A stretch of 64,000 nt of DNA from Macrocystis pyrifera (GCA_031763025.1 JASSKH010000016.1:868001-932000), one strand, 5' to 3'. Counted from the first letter of the stretch, positions 45,801 to 58,127 are shown. The notes: generated by a model not told the origin, from the letters alone. Program-made: numbers and translations.

Positions 45801-48800
45801 TCGTCGTGTGTTTAGCCCATGAGACCATCTACTTCATGATCTACGTAGTTCTTCCAGGGCAGATGCATTCCTGATCTGGATGATCTAGCTCTTGTTGTAA
45901 GGGTGGGACGCATCACCTTCACCATCCCTGGGACGTGTTTTTCTGCGTTGGATATATACTCCTCAGATCCTGCACAACACCTCTTAACGGCAGCTGAGGT
46001 CCTTAACATACTCTACATCGTGACTTGTCCGAGCTGTGGATTGTTCGTCGCGTCGCGCTTACAACTTTTCTGTACATCGCGTTTGGATGTGACGGTAGGT
46101 ATTGAGCTTCGCGTATACTACCTGCAGGTGCCGCCTCTACCCTGATACCTGACTCTCGCACAATCTTATCGGTAACATAAGTGTTTGGTGTGTTTTCCAC
46201 ACGATCTTACGACAACGACTTAGTGTATGCTGACAAGCGTCACCAGACGAAATCCACAACACCAACCACGCTCGAAGCTTACAGTAGTTTTTGCTTTCAA
46301 ACCTTCCCTTCTGTTAGGAGCAGGCTAAACTATTTCGTGTTTTAGGAATCGGTGTGTTGTACCGGTGAAAGGTCGTGCTTAATCGTTACTTCGAGTGAGG
46401 CGGTTGACCTTCCGAGGAAGACCATGCCCCGGAAATCATCGTTGTTTCCCACTAGCAGCGCTTTGGAGTGGCTGTTTAATAGAATATCTCGTTCGGATCC
46501 GGCCATACAAGGCCGGGGCAGTTTAGAGGACTGAGAATTGGCTGACGATGTATTACTGTAACAATCTCCGACTACTGCTATTACAGTTAAGCTAGGTACG
46601 ACACTTTAAAATACTATAGTTGCGTGCGGAAACATGCGGAATCCTGCTTACTTCGCCACCCAAAGTATGAATAGCAACTGATATAGCCGTCAAGTCCTGC
46701 CAAGGCATGCCTTAACTCACACCCAGGCCTATATAACAAGCAGCGTCTTGGTTTGAGGGAACAAAAACATACCTACCGCGTTCGGGTCGTGCCGACAGGC
46801 GATCGCGGCAACCTACCTTCCTTGTTCGCGCTAGGCCGCCACCGGCTGGCCTATCGTCGCAGTCGCTGTTGCCCAGGAGTTCATCGTCATCATCCTGTGT
46901 CATGAAGCGAGTATACGTTCATGAATATATCATAATTACATGCGGGATACGCCCATCGACGGGCTTAGAGTACGTAGCGAGCATACATGAACCTGTCAGA
47001 ACTACTGTACAACGCCCACCAGTGTGCTTAGTCCTTTTAGTATATACTGCAGTCTCGGTTTGGGGGCAGGCTACTTATAACTAAAATTTGAGCGGTTTGT
47101 CGCCCAAACAGGACTACAGCCACAGCAGTTGGAGTACGTAACGAGTTCCTTAAACCTAACATATATAAACAAGACGAGATACGCCTACTACTAAAAGAGT
47201 AGGCACAACCAAACCGTTGCCCAGAAACGCAGGAAATCGGCTACGCCTACTAGCCGGAGACCTTCAACACGCGGACCACACGACATGGATACGAAGTATA
47301 TCTCGTTCGATGGAAAAATAATTTTTTGTAGGGCTGTGAATTGGCTGACTATTAATTAATCGCCGACCAACTAATAGTTGGTTAGCTAGGTGTTACAGCT
47401 AAGTATGTGTGGCCGTACCTGACTGGCGCGTTTTGTGGCTCGACGTGTGATGTTTGTTTAGACAGGCTAACGAGCCCGCTGGATGATAGCTAGAGACGAA
47501 ATACGTCGAAGGGGCGAAATAGAAAACAGATGACACAAGTTGGTAGTTGATCGAGTGGGATTTTTTCGACACCCAAATAATAACAATACGAAGTGTATAA
47601 TAACCGTCACGTCCACAGCCAAGACACACCTTACACACCGACCTAGTCTTTTACGTCAACTAAATACGAACAACTGAACACGAACTTAACACGCCGAACG
47701 CGAACTGTTGAGACGATCTAAACTTTGAGGTACCCAGCGAGATAGCTGGGGGTCAACGCTCAATTGTTTTGCAACAAAGGGGAAGAATTACGTACATAGA
47801 GGAACTTGAAGTGAATGCATACGGGTGATATTTTAGTTTGCACGGGGATTTATGTTTCTCCCGACGCCGAACGTGCGAGACCGCTAGTTGGCAAAATTCG
47901 ATGCGAATCGGCGAGCAGTGGGTTGCATCTCTGTCCGCGATAAAAATCAAGGCACATTTTTATACCGGGAGGGGGGAGGGGGGAGGAGGGACGATACTTG
48001 TGGGCACGGCGTTTGTTGTGCAGAAGGCTGCTGAGGGGAAAACCTCTGTACTAATATTAGTATAATACCAGTTAAGCTGGCGAGGAAAAAAGTGTGATAC
48101 TCGTACCGAAAAAACGAAATAAACAAGATCGAGGTACATACCGTGTAACACCACCACATACCGGGTAGGCAAAAAAGGCAACACACTCCCTATTAATAGG
48201 ATGAATTTCGGGTTGTTTCCCAAACAAGCCTTAAGGGGGGCATACGCTACGAAAATAATGATTACGGAAGTATCTCGTCGAGGAGTTTCCATATATTGTT
48301 GTATCGCTCGGCGTTTGCACTCGCCCCGTTGTCGAGAAAAGCAGCATGACCGGAAACAATCTTGGAGGGGGTGCATTATGATGCGTGTAATACGGTATGT
48401 GAGACATGACACCCTGATTGAAAAAGTGAACACTCAAACAGTACTACAAACACGGTTATAAACGATGCCAACATCATATAATCCCCTGTCAATGAGAGTG
48501 ATTTGCTGCTGCGCTTCGCCACTGGTGCGTGGGTTTGATGGTTGGTTTTTGCTCAAACCATGTGTGTGGGTTTCTGGCTTAATAAAATCAAGAAAAAGCA
48601 GGGGGCCTTCGGGTGAGAGCTAAGGAAGAGTACAACTGGGCAACCGTTGCTTGTTGATGCAAGCACGAGACGGGTGCTGGAAAATGTTCAAAGTACAAGC
48701 ACGAAAATACTTGTTTTTCTTGGCGTACGAAGCGTCCTACACTACTATTAATACAATATGTATGCTGCTGTGACAATTGTTCGTTGCTTTAGCTCGAAAA

Positions 48801-51800
48801 TAGTTTGGGAAGTAACGAGGGCTCTTCGCTGCGATCAGCCGGAAACTCTCACCCAGGGCTACTACCCCCGCGTTGAACTCGATGGCAATCAACGCGTCAC
48901 TTCGTCAGAGAGCAGTTGGTCCGGTAAAATAGACACATATACGAAAATATGTGAAAAGAAGGGGGACGGGGGAAACAAACCGAACGTCAATATCATACAT
49001 ACCTGGTATGTAGCTTTATCTCTTGAGCGCGGGAATAACTCCTTCATAGTGTTTATTGATTTAGGAGACGACGTTGTCGGATTGTTTTTAGCAAACAACA
49101 TCTTTGTGTTTTTGCTCTGTTCTCTATCATGCACCCTCAGTACCATACCCGCTGCATTCGGTAAATTTACCTTCAATAGATCATCAACCGTCAGACGGTG
49201 TGTTGTGAGGGCCTCCGTTGTTGCCTTGAGGTCCTTGCTCTCGACCCTCACAGGCCTTCGGTGAACTTTGACATCCCGACCACCGCCGAAGGAGTTTATG
49301 CTCGCCGCTGCCCCTGTCCTTCGGCGCCGGCTAGCATCGCCGACTTTGCCGCTGCTCACCACAGGCAGTGCCCCAACGACGCCGTCGCCACCGTCTCTGC
49401 CCAACCCTTCCGCGGCAGTTCTGGTAATACTTGCGCTTGTGGTAGACGGTCTGTGCCCGTGAACTCCTTGCTCGCGACTGACCACCCCACCGCATCTGGC
49501 CAGTCTAGGCAGAATATCGGTTTTCGGGTCCTTACACTCCCCCTTTCTGGTATAGTCTGGTGATACCTGGTTCGCTCGTCTGCCGTTTCGAGCATGACCT
49601 TCCCTCTCAGACTGATGCGGAGGCATGCGGTTCTTGTTGCTGCTGCCGCTGCTGCTGCTTGTTTTAGTGCTCCGGCTTGAGGTGCTGCTCCCCGGGGTTC
49701 TCGGGCTACTCTCGCTTGTCATATCGGTGTTTGAAACGTCCAAGCGCGATCGTTTAACACTTTGAAGCGAAGCCCCCCCCGCGCCCGTAGCATCCTTGTC
49801 AGCGCGGTGTTTTGGCTCCGTCGGGGACGAACGGGGCTTCCCCCCGTATAAAACGCCCGATTGGTGATTCCCAACTTGTCCTTGGCCGCCGTCGACAAAG
49901 ATGCCAGATGCGTTGTCGCCGACTTGAAGGGTAGCTGCGTTTCTAGTTGCGGTCGAAGCGACAAGAGCAGGAGGGAGGGTGCGAGATAATGAACAGCCTG
50001 CAACCACCTGTTCGTTCGCGGCCGCAGACTTTCCGTTGCCGCGCGAGTTCATCATAGGCACCTCGACTGATTCTTCTGTCCCACCCGTCTCTTGTTTAGG
50101 TGGGTACCGCAACGGATCTGCAGCCGCCTTGGCTGCTTGGGGATCTGAAGGAGACGCGCTAGTAGTGCAGTAGTCCTTCGTTTCGGCGCGACTATTTCCT
50201 CCGACGCCCCGAGCTGCACTTAGATGTACTTGTCGAATACTCCCCCCACTCGCAGTATTAGTAGGAACGTTTTGCCCAACGTCCGATTGCCCATCCGGGG
50301 CTGATCCCGCCGGTGAAGTAACGGTAGTTGTGTGAGCGAAAGACTTGTGCGCAGTTGTTGGAGCTGGTCGGGAACTCATGGCCGCAGACACCTTGGCGAT
50401 TTTCACGGGCAGTGGAAGTAGCCGAGGCCCTTCCACCGGCGACGGCATAGATATTTCGGTCAGTGCGGCGGATAGAGAGGACGCTGCGTTTCTCGTGACG
50501 TCCGCGATGATTACCGACATCTGCTCCCCCGTTGTCTTGTCATCAGCATCAGAGGTATGACCACCATCCGCGGCAGTTGCATCATCAAACGCCGAACTCC
50601 TGTCGACCGAGAGCCTATTTTTTTTCATGCCTGCGCCGAGCTTACCCTTGCCCGGATCGCTTTCACCGTTACGTGGGTCGATTTTACCGTGCTCCGAGTC
50701 GTGCGTACCGTTGACCGGGTCGTGTTCACCGTTGCGTGGATCGAGTTTACCGTCTAGCAGATCGATTTTACCGTTAGACGGTCTTCGCGATTTTGACCTT
50801 GCACTGCTGTCGGGGTGTTGACCACCCCTGCTGGCGGACAGCGTGCATGCCCGTGCAGCAGGCTGTTTCAACCGTTGCTGCTGTTGCTGAACAGACCCAT
50901 CACGACTTACACCCGAACATGATGAGCCACGTTGATCAACATCGCAGCGTCTTAGATCGATTGAATCCGACGGAAGATCAGAAATCGACCCTGCGCATGA
51001 TGAGTTGGAAGGTTGCGAAGCACTCGACACGACAGGGTTGGTAGCGCGGGTACGAGCGAACCCGAAGCTCATCAGGCTCTCATCTAGTGAGACGGTGGAA
51101 CAGTTCCTACCTGGTTGCGTCATGCCTATTCTTGGCGCAATCGCGCTGTTGGAAAGCACCGGCACGAAGGTGGGTCCTTGAGACACACTGCGATCTCGGC
51201 GCTTGTGTGGCGCCGATTTTCGATCTCGAGTTGCGACGATGGGACTGCTGTGTTCCGTGGTGCGTACGCGCCTAGTGCTTTTGCGGGACCCTCGTGCAAT
51301 AACCCTTTCCTCGCGCCGCAAGACCCGGCCCTCAATATGTGTGACTTCCGTGGCCATTATTGAGGGTTTACCATCGTCGGTGAGAAGCTGTCCACAGCTC
51401 TTACTTTTGATAGCCAGGGTGGTGCCTTTGATGAGGCCTCCTGCCGGCCTATCTCTCGCGGCTCCCGAGGGCGGAAATTTCGTGGCTGCTCTTCCTCGTG
51501 CGTTAACATGCGCTTCCCGTTGCTGTCGCTTGAATTTCCGCGGTTCGTTCAGGATCTCATCCTTGGACTCGCTCAGCCGCATCATCGCCCGCAACACACT
51601 GTCCACGTCCGCCTCCCCGCGTATGTCGAACGCGCTTTCAACCATGCCAAATCCGGAAGAAGGCGCGAGAAGTGAAGCGGGCGGAATCGATGGGAGTTCA
51701 CAGGAACGAGTTCCCAGCCCCAGCCTCGCCGGCGGGTCATCTCCTTTAAATTCGAACTCGGATGGCGGCGATGCTCCCCCAGAGGAGCATGCCGACACTG

Positions 51801-54800
51801 GGCTGTCTCCATCACGACCGATCACGCCCGAGCAAGCGTTGCTGTGATGATCTTTTCCTGGTTTTGCTGACGGTTCAGTCGGAACGTCGGCACCTTGCTG
51901 CCTGCTCTCGGATTCCCCCAGTGAAAGCATCGGCGCTTCAGGCAGCTGAGGATCAGGCGCGTCAGTGGCAGGATGTCGTCGACATGTGCTTGCTCCCGCG
52001 TCCGCCTCTCGTGAAGGTGATGACCTCGGAATATCGATCAACAAGTATGGCATCATTCTTGATCCCTTGCTAAGCGAACCATCTCCAGTTGTTAAACGTC
52101 CGGTACTCCCAAAGCCGCCCCTTTCCCTTCCCCTGGATATTCGAATTTCTCGTAGAGCTCCCGCTTCCGCTCGAGAGATTGGTCGTTGTTCGAAAGCGTT
52201 CCACGCGCTCTCTCTATCTCCGGCAGGTATATTGGTATTTGGAAATTGCCATTCATCTGGGGCTGCCGCGTAGTCGACTCCGGGCAGGGCTCCTTCGTGC
52301 TTGGTCCACCTTGAGGCTTCCACCTGAAATGGGGATAACGACATGAGGGTTTGGTTCGACTGATGTCGGACTTGAAGTCCTGTGCAGGTGGCAGACAATA
52401 CTAAAAGTTAACCAACACTTGCTATCGTTATTGTTTCTAAAACGAAATAATCCCGACGTCTGATGCGTCCAAAATACGCTTGATCATGTTGGTTGCTGAC
52501 TGTTCTCTACGTACGTAGCAAGTGCTACTGAAAAATGGTCACAATCGTACCTCTCTATGAATCGTGGTGCGAGAGCTCCGCACAACAACCACGTGAACAG
52601 CAAAAGCAGAGCGGAACCTTGCCTTGTACGTAGGGGCGCAGCATGCCGTATGTGCCGTCGTACACTGTTAACGCGCGTGTACCACACCCGGGATGCCCGC
52701 CTTCCACAATGTGGGCGTAGACAAACCATCCAGAGACATTGCAAAATGTATCAAACGCCACGAGATGACGACAACCTCTCGATTCCGTACGCTCAATGGT
52801 GTGCTATATTCGTTCAATGCCTCCGCAAGGATATGTTTACGGCCACAGCAGCATGCAACAGCATGCAGGGGGGAGACCCGTCCACTTGCGCCTAGCACCG
52901 TGAAACAGATTTTACCCTTTTCATGCAACCCCAGGAACGCTATGTCAATGTGCTGCGTCTCTTACCTCAAACACGGGTCCGGCTTCTTTGTACGCCGCCA
53001 GGAGCGCCTTGGAAGTGTAGCAGTCGCCGGTCGGACGCCGCGCCTAAATCGAGAACAAACACGCGTTCGAAAAGCCACCACACACGAGTTCGCAACCACG
53101 CACTGCCACGACCTAGTAGTCCAGTGGATACTGCTACGTATATAACTAACAAGTAAATTGATAATGCTGGTAGTTATACAAGTCGGAGCAAAGCCCAATA
53201 GGTAGACGTCGCCATCCAACCTTAACTCCTGGAGTGAAAACTACTTAATCAGAGCGAGAAACACCGTATACAGCGTAGGTATGTACGTGGTACTTGAGAG
53301 TTAGAACACGCTTGCGGCGTCGTCGCGCAGTGCAGTTGGTGGTCGTACTACAGGAGGACATCACGAGACATTCGGTACCTTAAAAGAGTCCACCTATTTT
53401 TTTCTGGGGCTCCTCCAATGAGAAGCTCTATACTATGAACAAGTCATTACTAAGTGATCACGGAGTAGTTACTACGTAAATACTAAGTAAATACTACAAT
53501 AATTCATTACTAGCATTAGTCATTACTAAGCAATTACCAAAGCAATACGACGTCACTACTATCAAAAACCAATTTTACCATTGTTAACTATCTCCTGAGC
53601 CACCCATATACTGGCTTTGAGAAAGCACGAAAGCGCTACCCGATGGCCTAGTTACAAAACGAACGCGTAAAACTCTAAGAGCGGTAATATAGCTAATAAA
53701 ACGGTCCCAACGGTATTGGGTAGAGTTCCTCGATTAAGGAGGCCCTGGCAGTCAGAAACGTTTCGAGCAAAAATATGAAAGTATGATATTGTATATACAT
53801 ACCCCAATCGTAGAACGCGTGAAGAGTGCACGACAGTGCACTGCAATCTGCTCAAAGTGCAGACAAACTCACCTGGCGGTCGCGCCTGCTGGCGACCGTC
53901 AGAACGAGGTCATCGATGCTCACGTTAGCCGGCGACCACAGCACCGCTGCCTGTGGAGCAAACAACGCCGCGGCTGCTGCTGTTTGCGCTGTGGTCGACA
54001 CTGCTTCTTTCGATATGTGTGCTGCCGATGCTGCTGGCATCGACACCGCCGTCACACCAGACCGGATTAACGCGCCCACCTTCCTCGAACCCGCCCCCCC
54101 ACCTCCTTCTCCCGTCTTGTTTCGTTGTAGGTGCGTTGGCTTCGCATCAGTCTCCGCGCTGGGACTCTCACGACCTTCGCGAACAGAACTGACACCTGCT
54201 GATGTTGGCTCCTGAACTGGCGGTGTCAGGGGACGACCAGGACCTCCTTCCATACCGACATCCCTCCCCCCGGATGCTGAATCTCCGAGCACGGTGTCCT
54301 CTCCAGGCACTCTAGGCATCAGAGACCCCGGTTCCCGGCCTAGCAGAAACCCCTGCTCCAACCACGACACATCGACTTCGGACGCTGGGGGGGGAGACCC
54401 CGCCCTCCTTTCATCGTTCGTACTCGTGGGGGCAGATGCGCCAACCTCTGCGGAGCGGTGAGATAGCCGTGCTCGCAGCCTTTCACCCCCTTGGTTAGGT
54501 GCCGCGCCAAGAAAAGACAGGTCAAACCCTCGCAGACCCGCTAGGCCGACATATAGTCCCCCTGATCCCCCGGCACCCTTGCCGTCTGTCATGGGTGACC
54601 CGGTGATGGGGCGGAGCCCATCCGGGCGTGTGTCGGTGAACATGAGTTCGTGTGCCGCCCTGACGAGCTCCATCGCGTGATGTTGGCGCTCGACGTCGCT
54701 CGCTCGCCTGCCGCCTGCCAGATCGATGTCAGCGTAGCCACCGTCAATGAGAGACGACAAGCGTCGACTATTCTTCGGTCTGAAATGGCTGTCGTCAAGT

Positions 54801-55306
54801 TCTTCGAGAAACAAACCTCCTCGCATGTCGGCAAAGCTAACCCGGCGCACGAACTGCGGAGGTGCTGCTGAAGACACTGCTCCTGCTGATTCAACGCAGT
54901 TGTCGTCGTCATTATCGCTGCCGGCATCAATGCTAACCTTGCCCGGTTCGGACAAAAAATCGAAGCCTCTCTGTCGGTTTGGATTCGACAATCCTGTTGA
55001 AGAAGAGTCTTCGGCAGACCGTACACGACGAAGCAGGCCTGCTTTCCCAGCCTTGGCAAAGGCGGCTAAACTGCCCATAGATTGCCCGTCGAATTCACCC
55101 ACAGTCCAGGGGCGCTTGTCTGTCCCCCACGAGGCTTCTGTCGGATGATGTCCGCCGGTCTTAGAATTTCTCGACCGGTATTGCGGCTGAGAGGCTGCTG
55201 TCAATTTCGGATACTCTTCTTCGTTCAGGAAACTCCTCCGCCCCTTGTTGCGCACGGGAGACGTGCCACGAAGTCTGTACGGTGTACGTAGCTGGGCGAA
55301 AATCAT
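42579..55306 (-). CDS. Six-exon gene, ~1,805-aa disordered protein, unknown function
   Basis: I assembled exons 55306-53873, 53043-52966, 52323-49003, 46894-46817, 43649-43399 and 42834-42579 (TAG stop). Donors are CAG|GTGAGT, GAG|GTAAGA, CAG|GTATGT, AAG|GTAGGT and GAG|GTGTGT. Acceptors end ATTTAG, CATTTCAG, GACACAG, TCGCCCAG and TTCCTCAG. Phases match at every junction (0,0,0,0,2), and lengths sum to 5,418 nt. Introns are 829, 642, 2,108, 3,167 and 564 bp. The product is low-complexity, Ser/Gly/Arg/Ala-rich, with Gln and Ser runs and basic patches (KSTRRVR, PHKRRDR), compatible with a nuclear or scaffold protein, but no domain is recognised. Alternatively exon 1 starts at the acceptor TTTCGCCCAG (55,292) and is preceded by exon 58,291-58,465. 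The four intermediate junctions are the weakest point and need transcript evidence. Confidence 0.6.
43399..43649 (-). CDS. Large gene, exon 5 (coiled-coil-like)
   Basis: Acceptor CTCTCTCTCGCCCAG|GTGAAG is strong. 83 codons plus 2 nt follow: VKHLLAQARKGRESKIAMIR then AQRELAKAERERDTLKEV, a highly charged helix likely to form a coiled coil, then an acidic disordered tail. The donor is GAG|GTGTGT. Confidence 0.5.
43675..43800. repeat. Dispersed GTCGTATGACCAT / TCATTTGAC repeats, copy 2
   Basis: In intron 4: ATCATGTATGGTCGTAGTCGTATGACCAT at its start and CTTGCCTTCGTCATTTGACAA...CATCCCTTTCGACGCGA after it. Relatives at 27,548, 44,280, 44,960 and 61,070-61,235. Confidence 0.65.
44280..45110. repeat. 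Two copies of a dispersed ~180-bp repeat
   Basis: GTAGTCGT(A/G)TGG, CTCGCATCCCA(A)CAAT, GAGCACGTCGG(A/G)TTTTCA and GGCGAGT(T/C)GCA occur in order at 44,325-44,460 and at 44,997-45,125 inside intron 4. A partial copy is at 61,180-61,235. Confidence 0.7.
45371..45510. repeat. ~65-bp tandem duplication
   Basis: TTACCTAGCCC, TT(A)GCT(C/T)...TCACGATTTTTCTCGA and ATGTGGGTTGTT are repeated twice. Confidence 0.75.
45812..46010. repeat. Dispersed repeat F, copy 1
   Basis: ACTTCATGA, TCCTGATCTG(G)A(T)GATCTAGCTCT, CAGATCCTGCAC and AACGGCAG occur in the same order at about 62,850-63,025. Confidence 0.65.
46817..46894 (-). CDS. Large gene, exon 4 (26 codons)
   Basis: Acceptor CTTCATGACACAG, donor AAG|GTAGGT, phase 0 at both ends. 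Encodes DDDDELLGNSDCDDRPAGGG followed by LARTRK. The acidic start and basic end match the charged style of the neighbouring exons. Confidence 0.45.
47045..47120. mobile_element. Hairpin MITE family B, copy 1
   Basis: ACTGCAGTCTCGGTTTGGGG at one end and CCCAAACAGGACTACAG at the other, with a central ATTTGAGCGGTTTGT. Relatives at 57,500-57,575 and, inverted, at 58,128-58,196. Confidence 0.6.
47330..47480. repeat. Dispersed GAATTGGCTGAC / CTGGCGCG-GTGGCTCG repeat
   Basis: GGGCTGTGAATTGGCTGAC, ACTAATAGTTGGTTAGC and CTGGCGCGTTTTGTGGCTCG recur as related blocks at 46,535, 57,990-58,045, 61,468-61,690 and, as GTCAGCCAACTCACAGCGCT, at 62,689. Likely a degraded TIR element. Confidence 0.5.
47850..48090 (+). 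repeat. SINE-like repeat, copy 2 (body only)
   Basis: TTCGATGCGAATCGGCGAGCAGTGGG, AAGGCACAT, GGGAAAACCTC and AAGCTGGCGAGGAAAA follow the order found at 25,160-25,320. The tRNA-like head is absent. Confidence 0.55.
48780..48933 (-). repeat. Dispersed repeat E2, copy 2
   Basis: The reverse complement matches 35,856-36,000. It lies in intron 3 of the large gene and accounts for the C-terminal tail of the unspliced reading frame beyond the donor. Confidence 0.75.
49003..52323 (-). CDS. Large gene, exon 3 (1,107 codons)
   Basis: One uninterrupted phase-0 exon between ATCCCCATTTCAG and CAG|GTATGT. It starts VEASRWTKHEGALPG, a Trp-containing more conserved-looking stretch. It then becomes disordered with basic clusters, a seven-copy heptapeptide repeat of NGKIDPR type (50,645-50,790), a Q6 run, a Ser run (TKTSSSSGSSN) and a final HRLTVDDLLKVNLPNAAG helix. 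An open frame of this length cannot be chance. Function unknown. Confidence 0.8.
50645..50790 (-). repeat. 21-bp in-frame repeat, seven heptapeptides
   Basis: The plus strand shows (A)CCGTT or ACCGT(C/G) every 21 bp. The encoded units are NGKIDLL, DGKLDPR, NGEHDPV, NGTHDSE, HGKIDPR, NGESDPG and KGKLGAG. Confidence 0.85.
52966..53043 (-). CDS. Large gene, exon 2 (26 codons)
   Basis: Acceptor GTTCTCGATTTAG, donor GAG|GTAAGA (near-perfect), phase 0 at both ends. Encodes RRPTGDCYTSKALLAAYKEA followed by GPVFE, a protein-like helix. It was found by reading through splice sites. Confidence 0.55.
53873..55306 (-). CDS. Large gene, exon 1 (478 codons)
   Basis: ATG 55306, or acceptor TTTCGCCCAG at 55,292, to donor CAG|GTGAGT. 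Notable parts: RRSFLNEEEYPKL, RPWTVGEFDGQSMGSLAAFA, PQFVRRVSFADMRGGLFLEE and SSLIDGGYADIDLAGGRRAS, each suggesting short conserved motifs (RRVSF and RRAS are kinase-site-like) within disorder. It ends in an Ala-rich helix and SIDDLVLTVASRRDRQ. No known domain. Confidence 0.75.
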
Positions 55307-55744
55307 ACGTTACGCAGGGGCTAGTTAGTGAAGCAAAAACAAAATGTGTTGGGCGACCGTGCCGCGTTTTAGCTGCGGGGGGGAACGCACACCACAAATA
55401 CAACAATCACTCGTACGTGTACGAAGCATTAGGTCTATAGGGTTTCCTAAAACAATAGCAACGTAGTATCTAAAACAGCTACCATAGTATGACTGATTCG
55501 TACCATGGTTAGGGGTAGGGACTCATTTTCAGAGGCTCCCTGAGGAGCTAACCCGAGCCAATACCCCACGGCGTAGATATAAAAGTTGTAAGCCCGATGT
55601 ACACAAGAAAACGGGCTTGCAAATGATCATATGCAATACGCATCGGGTGCAAGCAAAAATGGGTTAGTTACCTAAACAATGAAATAGTTGAACACAGATC
55701 TGACCCCAAAACTGCGGGGTAGCTCTCTTCAGTTGCATCGGTTG

Positions 55745-56140
55745 ACAATGGCTACCAGTTACCATGGTTGTCAGTCACCATGGTTGCCTGTTATCATGGT
55801 TGTCAGCCATAATAGTTGCCAGTTACCATGGCTGCCAATGAGGATGGTTGTCAGTTGCAATGATTGCCATTAGCAATGTTTGTCTGTTACTATGGTTGTC
55901 AGTTACAATGTTTGTCAGTTGCAACGGCCGCCAGTTGCAATGGTTGACAGTTACAGTGATTGTCAGTTGGAACGGTCGTCAGTTGCAGTGGTTGTCAGTT
56001 ACCATGGTTGTCTGTTTCATTGATTGTCGGCAACAATGGTTATCAGTTCTTATTGCTGATGATTGCAATGGTTGTCAGTTACCATGTTTGCCAGTTACAC
56101 TGGTTGTCAGTTGCAATGATCGTCAGTTGCAATGGTTGAG
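55745..56140. repeat. ~21-bp minisatellite (GGTTGTCAGTTACCAT)
   Basis: About eighteen units of ATGGTTGTCAGTTACCATGG type with substitutions, ending in a C16-C17 run at 56,143. Confidence 0.9.
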
Positions 56141-56719
56141 GACCCCCCCCCCCCCCCCCTCCGCCAGTGGGAAATGGTTATGCTATACTATAATCGAGTA
56201 AAACCCCCACCGTAAAATAAATTGGCTCGGGGTCTCCTAGAAGAAGCTATGCCGGCTGACGGTAGTGAGAGAGAACAGGTGCACTCACGCGGAAAGTTTA
56301 TGACCCTATTATGGTGTGCCACCTATATGGAGTACATGTGTACAGGGGTATACCCACCCTAAGGCGCTCTAGGTTTTGACGTCAGGGTAAATTGGCATGT
56401 CACGAGAAAAAACACTTGGAGACTGTACTTTTTCTGTAGTAAGTGATAGGTCTAAATTGCCTGTCCCGAGGTGGTCTTACAGTGGGAATACCACTGCCAC
56501 TGCCTGTAGGACGAATTCCTTAAGAGGATCAGAGCGATCAGGTCGGGTCGGTGTGCTCAAGTCTCGGGGGATTCACGGCTGATAATAGCTTCTGCTGCCG
56601 TTTCCTCGGCAACGTCGTTGCGTACTACCACTCTGACCGAAAATATAACACCCATTGGAATACGATACCGATATCAAACGTTGTTTATATTTCCGGTCAA
56701 AGTGGTACAGTACAAGACG

Positions 56720-56805
56720 CGTGTGCTCTTATACGGTAGGGGTGTACCCGCAATTTTCCTAAAATAACGATATTTGGTCCTATTTACTGTGGTCCCCCGT
56801 AATAG
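56720..56805. mobile_element. Hairpin MITE family A, truncated copy
   Basis: The right arm ATTTACTGTGGTCCCCCGTAATAG and inner TATTTGGTCC match family A. The other arm is not recognisable beyond GTGTACC. Confidence 0.5.
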
Positions 56806-57499
56806 GGCCTTCGTCTTGCCCTCAAGTAGAACTTGAGAACAATCCAGCCCAAAAAACTAAAATTTGCACTGACACTGAGAATCGCACAATTTGTGCCGCT
56901 CCTCGAAATATTCTTACTCTGTACAGGGGATCGTACGCACGCCATCGCTTGATGAATTAGGCGATGGTGAAGATACCGCTCGTTTCGGCATGCCTCAAGG
57001 AAGACGCACAACGATTTTGAGCGAATTCCGCAACACAGGGGTTTTGGGCTTTCGTGTACCGGAGAGGCTTATTTATATATCGTTTAACGAAGACATGGTC
57101 TTTGGGTTTTTTCTAAATTGTGTTTAGATGGGACCAACTCGGATTTCGAAGACTAAAAAAGCACACTGCTACTAACTATGAGTCATAATATTTCCAAATG
57201 GTCGAGAAACCGCCGGACGATTTCCAAAACCGTTTTTTGGTCAGTCTAGCCAATCAATTACTCAATTAATCAATCAATCGATCAGTACATGGCCTACTGT
57301 AGGTTTACATCGAAAAAAAGGTGGAAAAAAAAACGAAAGATATTCCCAGTGACACTGAGTAGTTCCTCAGCATCTGAGAGCTGAGAGGTGAGAGCTAAAA
57401 GCTGAGAGGCCTCATCCGTCAGAAAGAGTGTGCTCAAAAAATGACTACTCGTACATACCCCTATCGTTGCACCCATGACAACAGACCAGTTAACCCTTA

Positions 57500-57575
57500 A
57501 GGCGCTGCAGTCCCGTCTGGGGGAAACACTACTCATAATTCGAGCGGTTTGTTCCCTAAACGAGACTGCAGTCCT
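57500..57575. mobile_element. Hairpin MITE family B, copy 2
   Basis: CTGCAGTCCCGTCTGGGGGAA pairs imperfectly with TTCCCTAAACGAGACTGCAG; the centre is ATTCGAGCGGTTTGT. Confidence 0.6.
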
Positions 57576-58127
57576 AAAAGGTCCAAAGAAGTTGGACACA
57601 GATGTGGATTTGTCGTGAGCTTGAGCTTTATTTAGCCTACTGTAGTATACCCATCCACCGCGTGGGATTAAAAACAGATGAGACCTGCTGTTTATGAATC
57701 GAAATAATCACGACTACGTGCGCGAAAAAAAAACACACAGAGACATAAAAAACACTCGTAATCCCGACTACAAGATAGGGCCAGAGCTTGGAGGGGCTCC
57801 TGCAATATTACTGCTTCACGAGTTGCTCTGTCTGACCGACCAAAGAATTTTTGTTCCTAAGGCTGTAAGTTTGCTGACAAGACAGCTAGTCGCCGCCGAC
57901 TAATAATAGATACTACAGTAGTTGGCTACAACTACTGCCAACTACTGTAGTAGGCACAACTTAGTTGTGCGTAACAACTGGCGTTAAATTCTGCATTTAA
58001 GAATCTGGCTGGCGCGGTTGTGGCTCGGCTTTCGTTTTTGAGGCTCGGCCTATGCTTTTGTAGTTGTGGTTGTTGTTAGGAAGTGACAAAAAAACGTCGG
58101 ATAGTTGGCTCACTTCGCCACACTTTC

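Noticed and set aside
51203..51847. 214-codon plus-strand ORF
   Set aside because: Shadow of exon 3 of the large gene; low-complexity codons leave the opposite strand open.
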